A DNA stretch of 64,000 nucleotides from Prorocentrum cordatum (GCA_963575745.1 CAUYUJ010017878.1:157747-221746), one strand, 5' to 3'; shown: positions 19,685 to 28,720, counted from the stretch's first letter. Notes: generated by a model not told the origin, from the letters alone. Made by a program: numbers and translations.

Positions 19685-19725
<41 letters not shown>

Positions 19726-19750
19726 CGACGACGGCGACGACGACAGCGTC
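19685..19750 (+). repeat. GAC triplet tract
   Basis: About 18 GAC repeats with a GATGAC interruption. Confidence 0.9.
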
Positions 19751-20140
19751 CGCGCCGTGCGTCGTGCGTCGTCCGTCGTCGGGAGGGAGAAAATCGCTCG
19801 CTATCAGTGGATGCCAAATGGGTTGTTGTCTTGCCCGACCTAACTTTCCAGTGGGTCGCAAAACTCGTCGGAGCTCCGGAGTGTCTCAGGGAGGTGAGGC
19901 CACTCCGCCAGGCGGGCGGAGCCCGCTTGGCCCGGATCGCTAACCCCCCGTCGTCGCTCAGGGCAGTTGCAACCCACTCGTAAGCCATAAAAAACGAGAT
20001 GTAGCCCACCCTGGCAGCCACTGATGAACCCCCTTCCCCTCGGCAACACCCGGGCCCGATCTCAGTTCCGAGGGCCAGGCGCAGCTTTCCGACGACATGG
20101 CTTTGCCATCCGGTGCTTCTCTCGGTGAGGTTCGTGGGCT
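19751..20140. other. Unassigned spacer
   Basis: No family match. A doubled CGTGCGTCGTGCGTCGTCCG string sits at about 19755-19775. Confidence 0.35.
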
Positions 20141-20268
20141 TGGCATCGCTCGGACGTGTGCATTTTTCCTTCGGCGAGGACCATCGAGGAGCATCCTTGA
20201 TCCCTTCGCGAAAAAGCCGCGCTCGAAACCGACAAGAAGCACAGGAAATGGACGACCGAGCGCTGGCC
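20141..20268 (+). mobile_element. TE-B, TIR element, copy 1
   Basis: Left TGGCATCGCTCGGACGTGTG, right GGACGACCGAGCGCTGGCC. The interior has TTCGGCGAGGACCATCGAGG and GAGCATCCTTGATC. It is 128 bp with TIRs of about 16 bp. Confidence 0.8.
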
Positions 20269-20442
20269 ACTGGGCTCCCCGCTGGGCTGCTCGAGGCTCT
20301 CTCGCTTCGGGGTGCCTCTCCAGCAGCCGCGCCTCGCCGAGGGCCCTTCCGCAGCGGGGGGCGCCCCGTGCGTTCCAGGGCGGCCGCCAGAGAGCCGAGT
20401 GGTGGCGGCCCGGGAGCCAAGGTCTCCGACGATCTGCCCCTC

Positions 20443-20652
20443 CTCCTCCTCCTCCTCCTCCTCCTCCTCCTCCTCCTCCTCCTCCTCTCTTCCTCCTCCT
20501 CCTCCTCCTCCTCCTCCTCCTCCCTCCTCCTCCTCCTCCTCCTCTCTTCCTCCTCCTCCTCCTCCTCCTCCTCCTCCTCCTCCTCCTCCTCCTCCTCCTC
20601 CTCCTCTCTTCCCTCTTTCTCCTCCCCCTCCTCCTCCTCCTCCTCCTCCTCC
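20443..20652 (+). repeat. CCT tract
   Basis: About 210 bp of CCT with three CTCTTCC interruptions. Confidence 0.9.
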
Positions 20653-20687
20653 CTCGGAAATCGTGGGGGGTAGGTTACCAGCCGCGA

Positions 20688-20998
20688 ACTTATCCCTATC
20701 CCTAAGATTGACACGCCAAAAGGCGATGACAATATCAGGGATGCGCCTTCAAAGACTAAGGGATAGACATCCTACCCTGACACGTCGATTGAGGAATTGG
20801 CCGTTTTCGGTTCGCGAGAGGGCGTCGCGGCCGTCATTTTTGCCGTTCCAGGTCCGTCGGTTTCGGTCCCAGGCCGTTTTCGCCAAGGGGAGGTTTACTA
20901 AAGGGAGGTTTGTCCACCGCCGATTATCCCTATCCCTAAGATTGACACGCCAAAAGGCGATGACACTCTCAGGGAGGCGCCTTCAAAAACTAAGGGGA
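20688..20998 (+). repeat. DR-N bracketed by 75-bp direct repeats
   Basis: TATCCCTATCCCTAAGATTG and ACACGCCAAAAGGCGATGAC, then GCGCCTTCAAARACTAAGGG, occur at 20691-20763 and 20927-20994. Between them is DR-N (20764-20890), shared with 33184 and 50848. Confidence 0.75.
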
Positions 20999-21110
20999 TC
21001 CCCAAGATCGGCATCGTGATGAGGCGATGCCCAGCACAGGGATAAGGATATGTTCCAGGCTCATGATCTCAGCCTGGGCGTTCTGTCCGCGGCCTCGGGC
21101 TCCTGGCGCG

Positions 21111-21416
21111 GCACTGCTCGAACGTGTGCGCGTCTTCCTCTGCGAGGGGCCCTCGAGGAGCCTCCTGGAGCATCTCGCGAGGCAGCACGCGCAGGAAGCC
21201 TGAGCTTGGGTCGGGCCTGTCCCTCCTCTGCCGGAGGAGTCTTCAACAATAGTCCCCCAAAAATGGTCCGGGGACGAGTTGTGAAAGTGTGTTTTTTTGC
21301 CATTTGGGGGTAGTTCTCTAGTATTCTCTATTTTTCGTCAAACATCCCCCCGCAGGAGGACAGGCCCGGCTTAAGTCTAACCATGTTCGGGGAATGGACG
21401 TCCGAGCGATGGCGAG
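21111..21416 (+). mobile_element. TE-B copy 2, split by TE-A
   Basis: Left part GCTCGAACGTGTGCGCG, TCGAGGAGC...GGAGCATC, CACGCGCAGGAAGCC. Right part TGTTCGGGGAATGGACGTCC, GAGCGATGGC (21394-21416). They join to a TE-B once 21209-21376 is removed. Confidence 0.7.
21209..21376 (+). mobile_element. TE-A copy 6 (nested in TE-B)
   Basis: GGTCGGGCCTGTCCCTC at the left, AGGAGGACAGGCCCGGCTTAAG at the right, central GGGGACGAGTTGTGAAAGTG. It is 168 bp. Confidence 0.8.
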
Positions 21417-21700
21417 AGTGGGGCCCCCGGGTGGGCCTCGGGGCCACCACACAAAGAAGCGATCGGGGCGCAGAGGTGGCCATCGGGGAAGGGGGCGGGG
21501 CCCTCCTCGGGGCCGCGCGGTGAGAGAGTCGCAGCGTCGGACGTCTGGGGCGAGCGATGGCGAGAGTGGGGACCCCGGGTGGGCCCCGGGGCCACCACAC
21601 AAAGAAGCGATCGGCGCGCAGAGCTGTCCATCGGGGAAGGGGGCGGGGCCCTCCTCGGGGCCGCGCGGTGAGAGAGCCGCAGCGTCGGACGTCTGGGCCT
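21404..21700 (+). repeat. 148-bp tandem duplication
   Basis: GAGCGATGGCGAGAGTGGGG...GTGGGCC...GCCACCACACAAAGAAGCGA...GGGGAAGGGGGCGGGGCCC...GAGAGAGYCGCAGCGTCGGA, twice, 148 bp apart. The unit begins inside the TE-B right end. Confidence 0.85.
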
Positions 21701-21822
21701 CTGGGGCCCGTCCTCTGCCGCTTCCACTGGCCAGCCTCTCGGGCCCACCGCCCAGCAGATTCCAAACTTGGGCCTCCAAGGGTCTTTGCGTCCTTACCAC
21801 CCGTCCTTACTATACGTTTTCG

Positions 21823-21980
21823 CTGTAGGTATTTCTGGGTTTCCAGATCCCAATCTACTTTAGCCTTCCTCTTTCTTCAAGAGTCGAGCGGTTCTTCCTC
21901 TTCCCTCCTCCTCAGGGGGCGGGCGGAAGCCCAACCTACTGCCAACGCCTTCCTACTTCGCGCTTCTACCCATTTATTCC
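21823..21980 (+). repeat. DR-S dispersed repeat, copy 2
   Basis: TAGGTATTTCTGGGTTTCCA, CCCAATCTACTT, TTCAAGAGTCGAGCGG, GGGCGGGCGGAAGCCCAACC. Very close to 42601-42760. Confidence 0.75.
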
Positions 21981-22004
21981 TGGCTGCGCCTTCGGTGTCG
22001 CCCT

Positions 22005-22090
22005 TGTCGCGCTCCGCTTGCCAGGGAGGGGATCCGACGTCGATCCAAGAAATCCGCGCGGACCTACGAGGAAGTACGTTTGTGCCTGTG
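22005..22090 (+). mobile_element. TE-D right half, copy 3
   Basis: CGCTCCGCTTGCCAGGGAGG, GTCGATCCAAGAAATCCGCG, CGGACC. No left arm was found upstream. Confidence 0.6.
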
Positions 22091-22195
22091 TTGGTTCTCG
22101 AAGAGGCGCTGTGGCACCATGTGGGACTTGCTATGGAACAGGGACATGCCGTAGACGGATCTACCCTTCTCTTCGACCTTGTCTTGCGCTGATGG
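22083..22195 (+). pseudogene. Possible coding fragment after TE-D
   Basis: The open plus-strand stretch VPVLVLEEALWHHVGLAM followed by EQGHAVDGSTLLFDLVLR and a TGA at about 22191. Composition is protein-like and not triplet-driven, but it is only ~37 codons and begins inside the TE-D right half. No family is recognised. Confidence 0.27.
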
Positions 22196-22644
22196 GTTCA
22201 GATTACAGTCAACCCTCACAGGAAGAATGGGCAACTTTCACAAGGGTACCGTTGCATCCTTGCCTTCTGGCCCATCCTTAGCGACGTTCCCTGACCAACC
22301 TCGTTCGAAAACGTTAGCTTGGCCCTCCAAGGCACTTGCATCCTTACACCGCGCAGCCTTATGACACGGACTGACTGTATACGTGTTAGACCAGAAAACT
22401 TATATTTATGATGGTCTTGGGTGATCGCCCTTCGCGCGGTGCGAAGGGTGCGAAGGGTGCGAAAACTTTCTCGAGGGTGCGAAGGTGATCGCCCCTCGCG
22501 CGTCGCGCTCTGGGCCAGCTCCAGCCGAGGGGCGGCGCGGGAGCGCGAGGGCGCGAAGATGGTCGCGGGGCGCGAGGGCGCGAGGGCGCGAAGTCAGATG
22601 GCCTGCGGACTTTCCTCCCTCCAGCTCTGGGGCTCCTAATTCCT
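22196..22644. other. Unassigned; GCGAGGGCGCGAAG repeats
   Basis: GTGCGAAGGGTGCGAA and GCGCGAGGGCGCGAAG strings recur at 22435-22590. No gene seen. Confidence 0.45.
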
Positions 22645-22771
22645 TGGCATCGCTCGGACGTGTGCACTTTCCCTTCGGCGAGGACCATCCAGGAGCATCC
22701 TTGATCATTTGGCGAAACAACCACGCACGAAACCGGAAAAAAACACAGGGGATGGACGTCCGAGCGATGGC
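22645..22771 (+). mobile_element. TE-B, copy 3
   Basis: GGCATCGCTCGGACGTGTGC at the left, ATGGACGTCCGAGCGATGGC at the right, 127 bp. This is the cleanest copy and defines the TIR. Confidence 0.9.
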
Positions 22772-22797
22772 CAGATTCGGGTCGGGTGGATGGGGCG

Positions 22798-22884
22798 GGA
22801 GGATCGCACCGCATCGCCGATGCGGCTCGATGTGGGGCCCGACGGTCGCTGCGCCGAAGCATCGACGATGCGGCGCGATCCTCC
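22798..22884 (+). mobile_element. TE-E, copy 3 (short)
   Basis: GGAGGATCGCACCGCATCGC to GATGCGGCGCGATCCTCCAG, 87 bp, 27 bp after TE-B copy 3. Confidence 0.75.
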
Positions 22885-22929
22885 AGCCTGCCATCTATCC
22901 GGAACCCGTCTAGGAGGCCCCATATGTTC

Positions 22930-23080
22930 ACTGTGAGCAGGAAGCGCTGGCGGCGTCGCCGCGGTTGTTATCCACTTGAGAGACCAGCTCGCCTGTCCAA
23001 CAGCGGCCGCTGTCGGTTTTGGGCAGCCTTGGCTTGTGGGCATCGTATCCATTCTTTCCGTTCCCAATTCGGGCGTTCCA
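22930..23080 (+). mobile_element. TE-C, copy with lost left TIR
   Basis: TGAGCAGGAAGCGCT, ACTTGAGAGACCAGCTCGCC, CAACAGCGGCCGCTGTCGG, right end ATCCATTCTTTCCGTTCCCA then ATTCGGGCG. Confidence 0.65.
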
Positions 23081-23097
23081 GTATCCGGGGGTGAGGG

Positions 23098-23200
23098 GGT
23101 GAGATCGCAGTGAAACGGATAGCCCCCCACCTGGAAATCGGGTTATGTTTCGCGTTTGTGTGAGATCGATCGTGAGATCGATAGTGAGATCGATCAGGTG
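23098..23200 (+). repeat. DR-Y repeat and GTGAGATCGAT run
   Basis: GTGAGATCGCAGTGAAACGG, CCCCCCACC, GGAAATCGG, TTTCG matches 48713-48775. Then GTGAGATCGATC is repeated three times. Confidence 0.6.
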
Positions 23201-23284
23201 GGACGTTTGCTCTTCCCCCCGAACCTCCTTATCACCCGAAGGGTGGTCGTATAGATATGTTTTCGGCGTCAGCCCAACATCCTT

Positions 23285-23445
23285 ATACTATCTGTGCGTC
23301 GCCCCCCCCCAAGGGGCGACTCGCGCACCGAGATATCTTATAGTACATGCGTCCTGGCGGGCGCTTTCTGGCCACACCGCTCCGCAAAGGATTGACTACA
23401 ATATTGTTACACTACATGTTCGGGTCGGACGCACGCCTCCAAGGA
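23285..23445 (+). repeat. DR-P dispersed repeat, contiguous copy
   Basis: GTGCGTCGCCCC, AAGGGGCGACTCGCGCACCG, TCTTATAGTACATGCGTCCTGG, GGGCGCTTTCTGGCC, ACACTACATGTTCGGGTCGG, CACGCCTCCAAGGAGG. It is the reference for the split copy at 37868-39025. Confidence 0.7.
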
Positions 23446-23599
23446 GGAAATGTAGTATGAGTATGTCCCTGTGTGTCCCATGCTTGCTCACAAAAAATAC
23501 GAGCAGTGGCCCGAGAGATCTACTCGGACTCCATCTGCGAGACCTTTACTAAAGTCGTCGTCGCCCGCTCGCCGGCAAGCGCCAGAATGGCAGTGGCCG

Positions 23600-23790
23600 C
23601 GAGAGGAGGAAGAGGAGGAGGAGGAGGAGGAAGAAGAGGAGGAGGAGGAAGAGGAGGAGGAGGAAGAAGAGGAGGAGAAGGACGGGGACGAGGAGGACGA
23701 GGAGGACGGGGAGGAACAGGAGAAGTGGAGGAGGAGGACGAGGAGGACGAGGTGGAGGAGGAGGAGGAGGAGGAGGAGGAGAAGGACACC
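23600..23790 (+). repeat. AGG/GAC tract
   Basis: Purine-rich AGG/GGA repeats with GACGAGGAC insertions. The Glu-rich frame that appears to extend the downstream coding region is an artefact of this tract. Confidence 0.85.
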
Positions 23791-24054
23791 AAATATCGAC
23801 GACTCTAGCCCCATCTTGGAGGCCTCGGCTGAAGTCGGCGGCGAGCCGCCGCCCGCTCGCCCGGCTCGCCCAGTGCGCGCGCGCGCCAGCGGAGGCTCGC
23901 GGCGCCCTGGCCGACTGCAGCGGCTACCTGCGGGACCCCAGCGGCGGCCCGAGGCGCCGTCGGTCACCGCCCACCGCGCTCCTTTCCGCGCCCGTCCACC
24001 CGCCCCCCCCCCATGTTGCACCTCTGCACGCTCTCGCACGCGCCAACGCTTCCC

Positions 24055-24076
24055 TCCGCAACCACTTTGGCTCAAG
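24055..24076 (+). other. Relic dinoflagellate spliced leader (DinoSL)
   Basis: Matches 18 of the 21 invariant DinoSL bases, with the three differences all transitions (T to C, G to A, T to C). The 3' part CTTTGGCTCAAG is intact except for its first base. It lies on the coding strand, 37 bp before the ATG at 24114. In dinoflagellates the leader is added by trans-splicing to mRNA, so a genomic copy at a gene's 5' edge indicates reverse transcription and reintegration. Confidence 0.8.
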
Positions 24077-24113
24077 CTATTAGCTCTGGCGCGCGCGCGG
24101 GCGCTTGGGCGGG

Positions 24114-25075
24114 ATGGCGCGGGAGTGTCTGCGAGGCGGCGCTGGTGCGCGTGCCTCGGCAGACCGCCTTGTCCAGAAGCTGGTCAACGAGCTCGAGGAG
24201 ACCAAGGCCAAGTTGACGCAGGCCCAAGAGCAGCTGTGGGCCGGGGGCGTGGCGCGCGTCACGAGCGCCTGGCGCGGCCAGCGCTGGAGGCGCGTGTCGC
24301 AGGGGGCGTGGAGTTGAGCGCGCAGCGGTTGATCCGCAATGTGGCGCTTCACGCTCGGCGGTGCCCTGCGGAGGGCGCACCGCTGGCCGAGTGGCGCTGC
24401 GCCCAGCATGGCCCAAGGCTCGGCGCAGATGGCATGGCTCATGGCCTGGGTGCTGTCGGTGCCGCCATCGCGCGGGGCGGGGGCCTGGAGGGTGCCGTGG
24501 TCGCGCACGTCGCGGACTTCGAGGCCAAGCTGCTGGCGAAGTACGACGTCTGCGGCGGGGGCCCCGATTGCGGCGAGCGCTGGGAGAGCGGCGTCGAGTG
24601 CGAGGGCGTGTGCGGCCAAGGTTTCGGCGTAGAGGAGAAGCTGTGCGGCAGGCGCCACGTGAGGGGCCTCCACGTACAGCAAGACGAGGACGAGGAGCGC
24701 GAGGGGGCAGGCGGCTCGGTTCGGCTGGCGCCAGGTGTCTGGCAGGCGGTGGACCCCGAGGCGGAAGCCAAGGTCTTCGTGGAGGGCATCGCGGTCGGGT
24801 GGCACTTTGCTGGCCTGGAGAGAGGCGCGCCGTTGGACCTCGCGCGAGGCTGGCGGCTGGCCAAGCGGGCCGGCAACCAGCAGCACGCGGCGGCTGTGGC
24901 GAAGCGCTGGGCCGCACGGTGGAGGCGGCGAGCGGAGTTCAGCCAGGGCACGGGCATGATGCAGAGGGTGCGCGCGAGTGCCGTTCGGCTGGCTGCCCAA
25001 AGGAAACTGGACGGTGAGTTTGCCTTCCAACAAGCGTACCAAGGAGGGAAAGGCCTACGGCTGACCCAGGGCTGA
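24114..25075 (+). CDS. Intronless retroposed gene of unknown function, one frame change
   Basis: Best coding region in the window. The first frame starts at ATG 24114 and carries a predicted coiled coil at about residues 18-42 (ADRLVQKLVNELEETKAKL). Around 24235-24260 the coding signal moves by one base into a second frame that stays open to TGA 25073-25075, about 320 residues in all. The second part has a cysteine cluster near its middle (C-x5-C-x9-C-x3-C-x10-C, e.g. CGGGPDC), an acidic run (QDEDEEREG) and a basic helical C terminus (KRWAARWRRRAEF). Third positions are mostly G or C in these frames. No family is recognised. The relic leader upstream and the lack of obvious introns support a retroposed cDNA. 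The frame change could be a decay indel, an assembly error or a small intron. GGTGAGTTT at 25013 resembles a 5' splice site but is read through here. Confidence 0.6.
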
Positions 25076-25137
25076 GCGCATCGCTTAGTCCTTCACCTAT
25101 GTGTGTTTTGTTTCTCGCCTCCTGTTCTTGTGCATTG

Positions 25138-25270
25138 CCTCAGGGTTGCCAGTGCCAGAACGATCAGCAGGCCGCGACATCGTCGCGGGTTTGACGCATT
25201 GTGTCTCAGGGTTGCCAGTGCCAGAACGATCAGCAAGCCGCGACATCGTCGCGGGTTTGACACATTGTGT
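25138..25270 (+). repeat. 66-bp exact-like tandem duplication
   Basis: GGGTTGCCAGTGCCAGAACG, ATCAGCARGCCGCGACATCG, TCGCGGGTTTGACRCATTGT, GTC, twice with only two or three differences. Because 66 is divisible by 3, one frame reads SGLPVPERSAGRDIVAGLTH twice. It lies 63 bp after the retrogene stop codon. Confidence 0.9.
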
Positions 25271-25494
25271 CGCCTATTGGGTTGCAAGTGGGCTTATAGC
25301 TCCGCCGCTTTGGACTGCATCGCATGCGTTCTCGAAGAGCCGATTTTTCTTGCAAGCCTTCAACTACAGAGGCTGCAGGTATCGGGATCGTGAACGTCAG
25401 AGCCACGCCCCTTTTGCCCACGAGCGAAAACAAACGCCAACGCTTCCCCACCCACCTATCCCCCCCCCTCCACCCCTCGCCTCAACTCCATTAC

Positions 25495-25655
25495 GCGCGC
25501 GCGCACGGACGCGCGCAGGCGCGCAAGCGCGCAATCACGCACGCACGCACGCACGCACGCGCGCACACACACGCGCAGGAAGAGAAAGAGAGAGAGAGAG
25601 GGAAACAAAAAAACAAGGAGAAAGAGAGAGAGAGAGAGAAAAACAAACAAACATA
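25495..25655 (+). repeat. GC, ACGC, CA and AG microsatellite cluster
   Basis: GCGCGCGCAC, then GCACGCACGC, CACACACACG, and GAGAGAGAGA with AAACAAACA, in succession. Confidence 0.85.
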
Positions 25656-25816
25656 GGCCACCACCAAAACACCCCGACCCAACCCGAAGGCCCCAATTTG
25701 CCATCCATTTCCAGTGGGGGGGGGGCCGGGGAACATTGAATAAAAACAAGGGAGTCCCGTACCCCCCCCCCCCCCGAAATTGGGGTCTCCGGCTTGGGTT
25801 GGGGTTGTAGTGAGTC
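25656..25816 (+). mobile_element. TE-F, copy 2
   Basis: CCACCAAAACACCCCGACCC, GAAGGCCCCAATTTGCC at the left, CCCGAAATTGGGGTCTCCGG and TTGGGTTGGGGTTGTAGTGA at the right. Confidence 0.75.
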
Positions 25817-25824
25817 GGGACGCG

Positions 25825-25885
25825 CCGTGCCGGCGTCGACGACGTCGACGACGACGACGACGACATCGACGCCGTCGCCGTGGCC
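25825..25885 (+). repeat. GAC/GTC triplet tract
   Basis: GTCGACGACGTCGACGACGA then CGTCGCCGTGGCCGTCG. Confidence 0.75.
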
Positions 25886-26119
25886 GTCGCTGTCTTCGGG
25901 GAGGCTCTTCATTCAGGGGGGGGACACGGTCGATGTTCGAGGCTTTCGGGCGTTTTCTTCGGATGTGAGTGGTTTCCCAGCCTCGGTGTTCTCTCCAGCA
26001 GCCGCGCCTCGCCGAGGGTTTCCTGGGGTTGCCTGGATCGTCTGGAACGGCCGCCGGGGGCCAGAGAATTGGTTCCAAAAACCACCGGGGGCGGGAATAG
26101 GCCCAAGCGGGGAAGCATC

Positions 26120-26280
26120 GACCCCCAATCGCCCACTGATCGTTGACGGAGGCCCGATAGGATAGCCCACCCCGCGCAGGATCGCGCGGATTTGCTATCG
26201 GGGGCCTGTCGTCAATTTATCGGCGACGTATCGCCGCTTCCAGTTCGATGCTTCCCTCCCTGAGCCAGCCCCCCCCAGTA
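26120..26280 (+). repeat. DR-O repeat, copy 1
   Basis: GGAGGCCCGATAGGATAGCC, CTATCGGGGGCCTGTCG, TCGGCGACGTATCGCCGCTT, CCAGTTCGATGCTTCC, CCTGAGCCAG. Shared with 42080, 63643 and, in part, 63880. The CCCGATAG and CTATCGGG boxes are inverted. Confidence 0.6.
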
Positions 26281-26561
26281 ACGTCCCTCCTCATCGTCAT
26301 CTCCGTCGTTGGAGTTTTTCACGCGCTTGCTCTTCACGTGTCAGAAGAATGCAGACGTCGGCGGGCGATGGAATCCCCAGCATGCCAGGTCGGTTGGCGA
26401 GCTGCTTCTGTTCGGCTCTCGGGGTGGCCTGGCAGTGGCAGCCGCAGTGTCTGCTCGCCTGCGTTCGCTGGGTCATGTTTCGGGCTGCCGTCGCCCAAAG
26501 GGTATTTTGCCAGCGGAGGTCCTGCCCACCCCCAGGCCGGAGTTCACCTGATGCTGATCTT

Positions 26562-26768
26562 TCCCCTCCTCCTCCTCCTCCTCCTCCTCCTCCTCCTCCT
26601 TTTCCTCCTCCTCTTCCCCCCCTCCCCCTCCCCCTCCCCTCCCCTCCTCCTCCTCCTCCTCCTCCTCCTCCTCCTCCTCCTCCTCCTCCTCCTCCTCCTC
26701 CTCCGCTTTCTCCTCCTCTTCCTTTTCCTCCTCCTCCTCCTCCTCCTCCTCCTCCTCCTCTTCCTCCA
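26562..26768 (+). repeat. CCT tract
   Basis: CCT/CTC repeats with a CCCCTCCCC interruption. Confidence 0.9.
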
Positions 26769-27497
26769 CGCTTCGACCGCCAGTCAGTGCTCTGACCTGA
26801 GCTCGACGGCCGGCGTCTCTTGCAGCCGGCGCCCGACGGCCTCGAGGATCTGATTTGGGTGACGGTGATGATGCAGAGCACGGGTGTGTTTTCGAGGCGG
26901 GGTGATCGACAGGTCGGAGGCACGAGCAGGAGCGGTAGTCCTGGAAAAGGGCTCGAGGGTGAGAAATGCAGCCTGCCCGCCACCGTGCTGTCGCACTGCT
27001 AGAGCTGGAGTCGCCGAGGACCCCGCACGTTGAGGCGGGGACGCCAGCCTCTCCCGACCCTCCCCCCCCTTCCTCCGTTGTTTGTGACGTCGTCGAGCCG
27101 TGCTCGTCCTCGCCTCGCCGCCTCCTCAGCTCTTGATAGCGCGATGTCTCATTTAATGCATGGGTCTCGGAGCCGTCTTGGGGCCCAGTATTTCTTCCCC
27201 TGGCGTTGCGTCGTGTGCTTTGTTGTTTAGTCTTGTCTTGTTGCGTTTCGTTCCTTGAGCCCACCACAGACATTAGTGGCCACCTAGTTGTGTCGAGTGC
27301 CGATGCGTGGCCCAGCCCCAGGGGTATATCCGATCTGGGGTAGCCGAGGCACGCCAGAGCCCTCCTCACCGTGCGATAGCACCGCTTACATAGCGCACTC
27401 TAGGCACTCGAGCTGAATTAGTGGTGTCAGATTTTCTTACGGGTCACTCCTCGTGTACCTGCTGAGCTCCGCCGCTGCCGCCTTCTCTACCTCCTGC
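26769..27497. other. Unassigned stretch of 730 bp
   Basis: No family match. 27100-27440 has lower GC and few repeats (TTGTTGTTTAGTCTTGTCTTG), but no frame with gene-like composition was found on either strand. Confidence 0.4.
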
Positions 27498-27575
27498 TGC
27501 TGATGCTGCTGCTGCTGCTCCTCCTCCTCCTCCTCTTCCTCCTCCTCCTCCTCCTCCTCCTCCTCCTCCTCCTCC
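27498..27575 (+). repeat. CTG then CCT tract
   Basis: Six CTG units followed by about 18 CCT units. Confidence 0.85.
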
Positions 27576-27866
27576 CACCCGCTTCGACCACAAGTCAGAA
27601 CTCTGCCCTATACCTCGACCGAATTACGGGAGTCCGGCCTCGTCGTGTGAGCCCCATTGGCCGTGGACGCCGGTGCTGGCTCGCGCTGCTCATCTCAGGG
27701 CGCCAGAGGCGGGGGCGCAGCAAGCGGGGGCACGCGGACTGCCGATCTCCACGTTGGGCGGCGCCCCCGTTCAGAGGGTGCCCTGGGCGCCGCAGGCGGA
27801 GTCACAGTCCACGGGGGCAAGCGGAAACGCCGAAGGTTCCGTTCCGCGAAAGCCCCGTTTCCGATT

Positions 27867-28026
27867 ACGTCGGGCATGCCCCTCTACAGGAGGGATCTCC
27901 AGAGATAGTCAAAAAATAGTATGGGGACGATTTTGCTACTGTTGTGGAGCATTTTTGGGACATGTTTTCCAGATGTTTTCTATTTTTCGTCCAAGGTCCG
28001 CCTGTAGGAGGACATGCCCCAGCTAA
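27867..28026 (+). mobile_element. TE-A, copy 7
   Basis: ACGTCGGGCATGCCCCTCTA, AAAAAATAGTATGGGGACGA, right GGAGGACATGCCCCAGCTAA. Confidence 0.85.
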
Positions 28027-28150
28027 GTTTGCGGAGGCCCGATTATCCTGCGCCGCCCCCAGGCCGCCCAGTGCCTCCGTCGACGACACGGGGCACACCT
28101 GGGAGGACGTGGCCGCCAAGATGGAGCAGGACCCCTCCTCGTGGCTTGTT
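28027..28150 (+). pseudogene. Possible gene fragment abutting TE-A
   Basis: The open stretch KFAEARLSCAAP, SASVDDTGHTWEDVAAKM, EQDPSSW. Composition is mixed with acidic and aromatic residues, unlike the triplet frames around it. It starts at the TE-A right end. No start codon and no recognised family. Confidence 0.33.
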
Positions 28151-28224
28151 TTCTTGTGCGCTGTCTTGCCGATCGACGCGGGCCCGCGCACCCTCTCCTC
28201 CCCCCCTCCCCCCCAGGGAGTACA

Positions 28225-28330
28225 GTCGGCTCGGACTAGCAGGTCGCCCCTGCCAAATCAAGGGTACTCTTGTGTCCCGTGTCTCGCGACCCATGCTTCT
28301 TGCATTCCTGTGGCAATGTGGCCCTCGGAA
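28225..28330 (+). repeat. DR-T1 repeat, copy 1
   Basis: ACAGTCGGCTCGGACTAGCA, GGTCG, CTGCCAAATCAAGGGTACTC, TTG. Matches 35743-35850. Confidence 0.6.
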
Positions 28331-28344
28331 GGGTCTCGGTCAGG

Positions 28345-28500
28345 AGGGGAAAAACAGACAGACACAATTATTAATCGCCGATTCTCAGGACAATATGCAA
28401 ACATATGGGAAGTGGGGGGGAAGACAAAAAACCCGAAAACATAGGAACATGTGGGGAATCGTTTGATTTGTGTGTATTTGTTTGTGTGTCGGGCCCCTTC
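28345..28500 (+). repeat. DR-Q dispersed repeat, copy 2
   Basis: AGGGGAAAAACAGACAGACA, ACAATT, GGACAATATG, GGGAAGTGGGGGGGAAGACA, TTTGTGTGTATTTGTTTGTG, GGGCCCCTTC. Confidence 0.8.
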
Positions 28501-28720
28501 ACTCGTGTCCTCTCGCGCGTCCTGTCCAACCGAGTCCGGCCGCAGATCTCGGCTGCGCTCGGCGCTCGCGCTCCGAGCGGGCGGGGCGCCTCCCCCGCGG
28601 GGGGCGCACGGCTGCGAGCCGCGGTCCCCTTGAGCAGAGGCCTTCGGAGCCCGACGCCTCTCCTCGTCCCGCCCCCCCCCCTTCCCGCCGCATGCCGAAG
28701 CGCCGAAGAAGAAAGCGCTC

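Noticed and set aside
19560-20732. 390-codon minus-strand frame
   Set aside because: Glu/Arg runs from the CCT tract plus TE-B and unrelated sequence; composition changes abruptly at each repeat boundary.
23471-24113. Upstream extension of the retrogene frame to a 534-codon protein
   Set aside because: The extension is an AGG tract and a GC-rich stretch lying before the spliced-leader relic, which marks the 5' end. The coil-bearing start is also in another frame.
24080-25042. 320-codon minus-strand frame over the retrogene
   Set aside because: Mirror frame of a GC-biased gene: it is rich in His, Arg, Pro and Ala, while the plus frames have balanced acidic, basic and aromatic residues.
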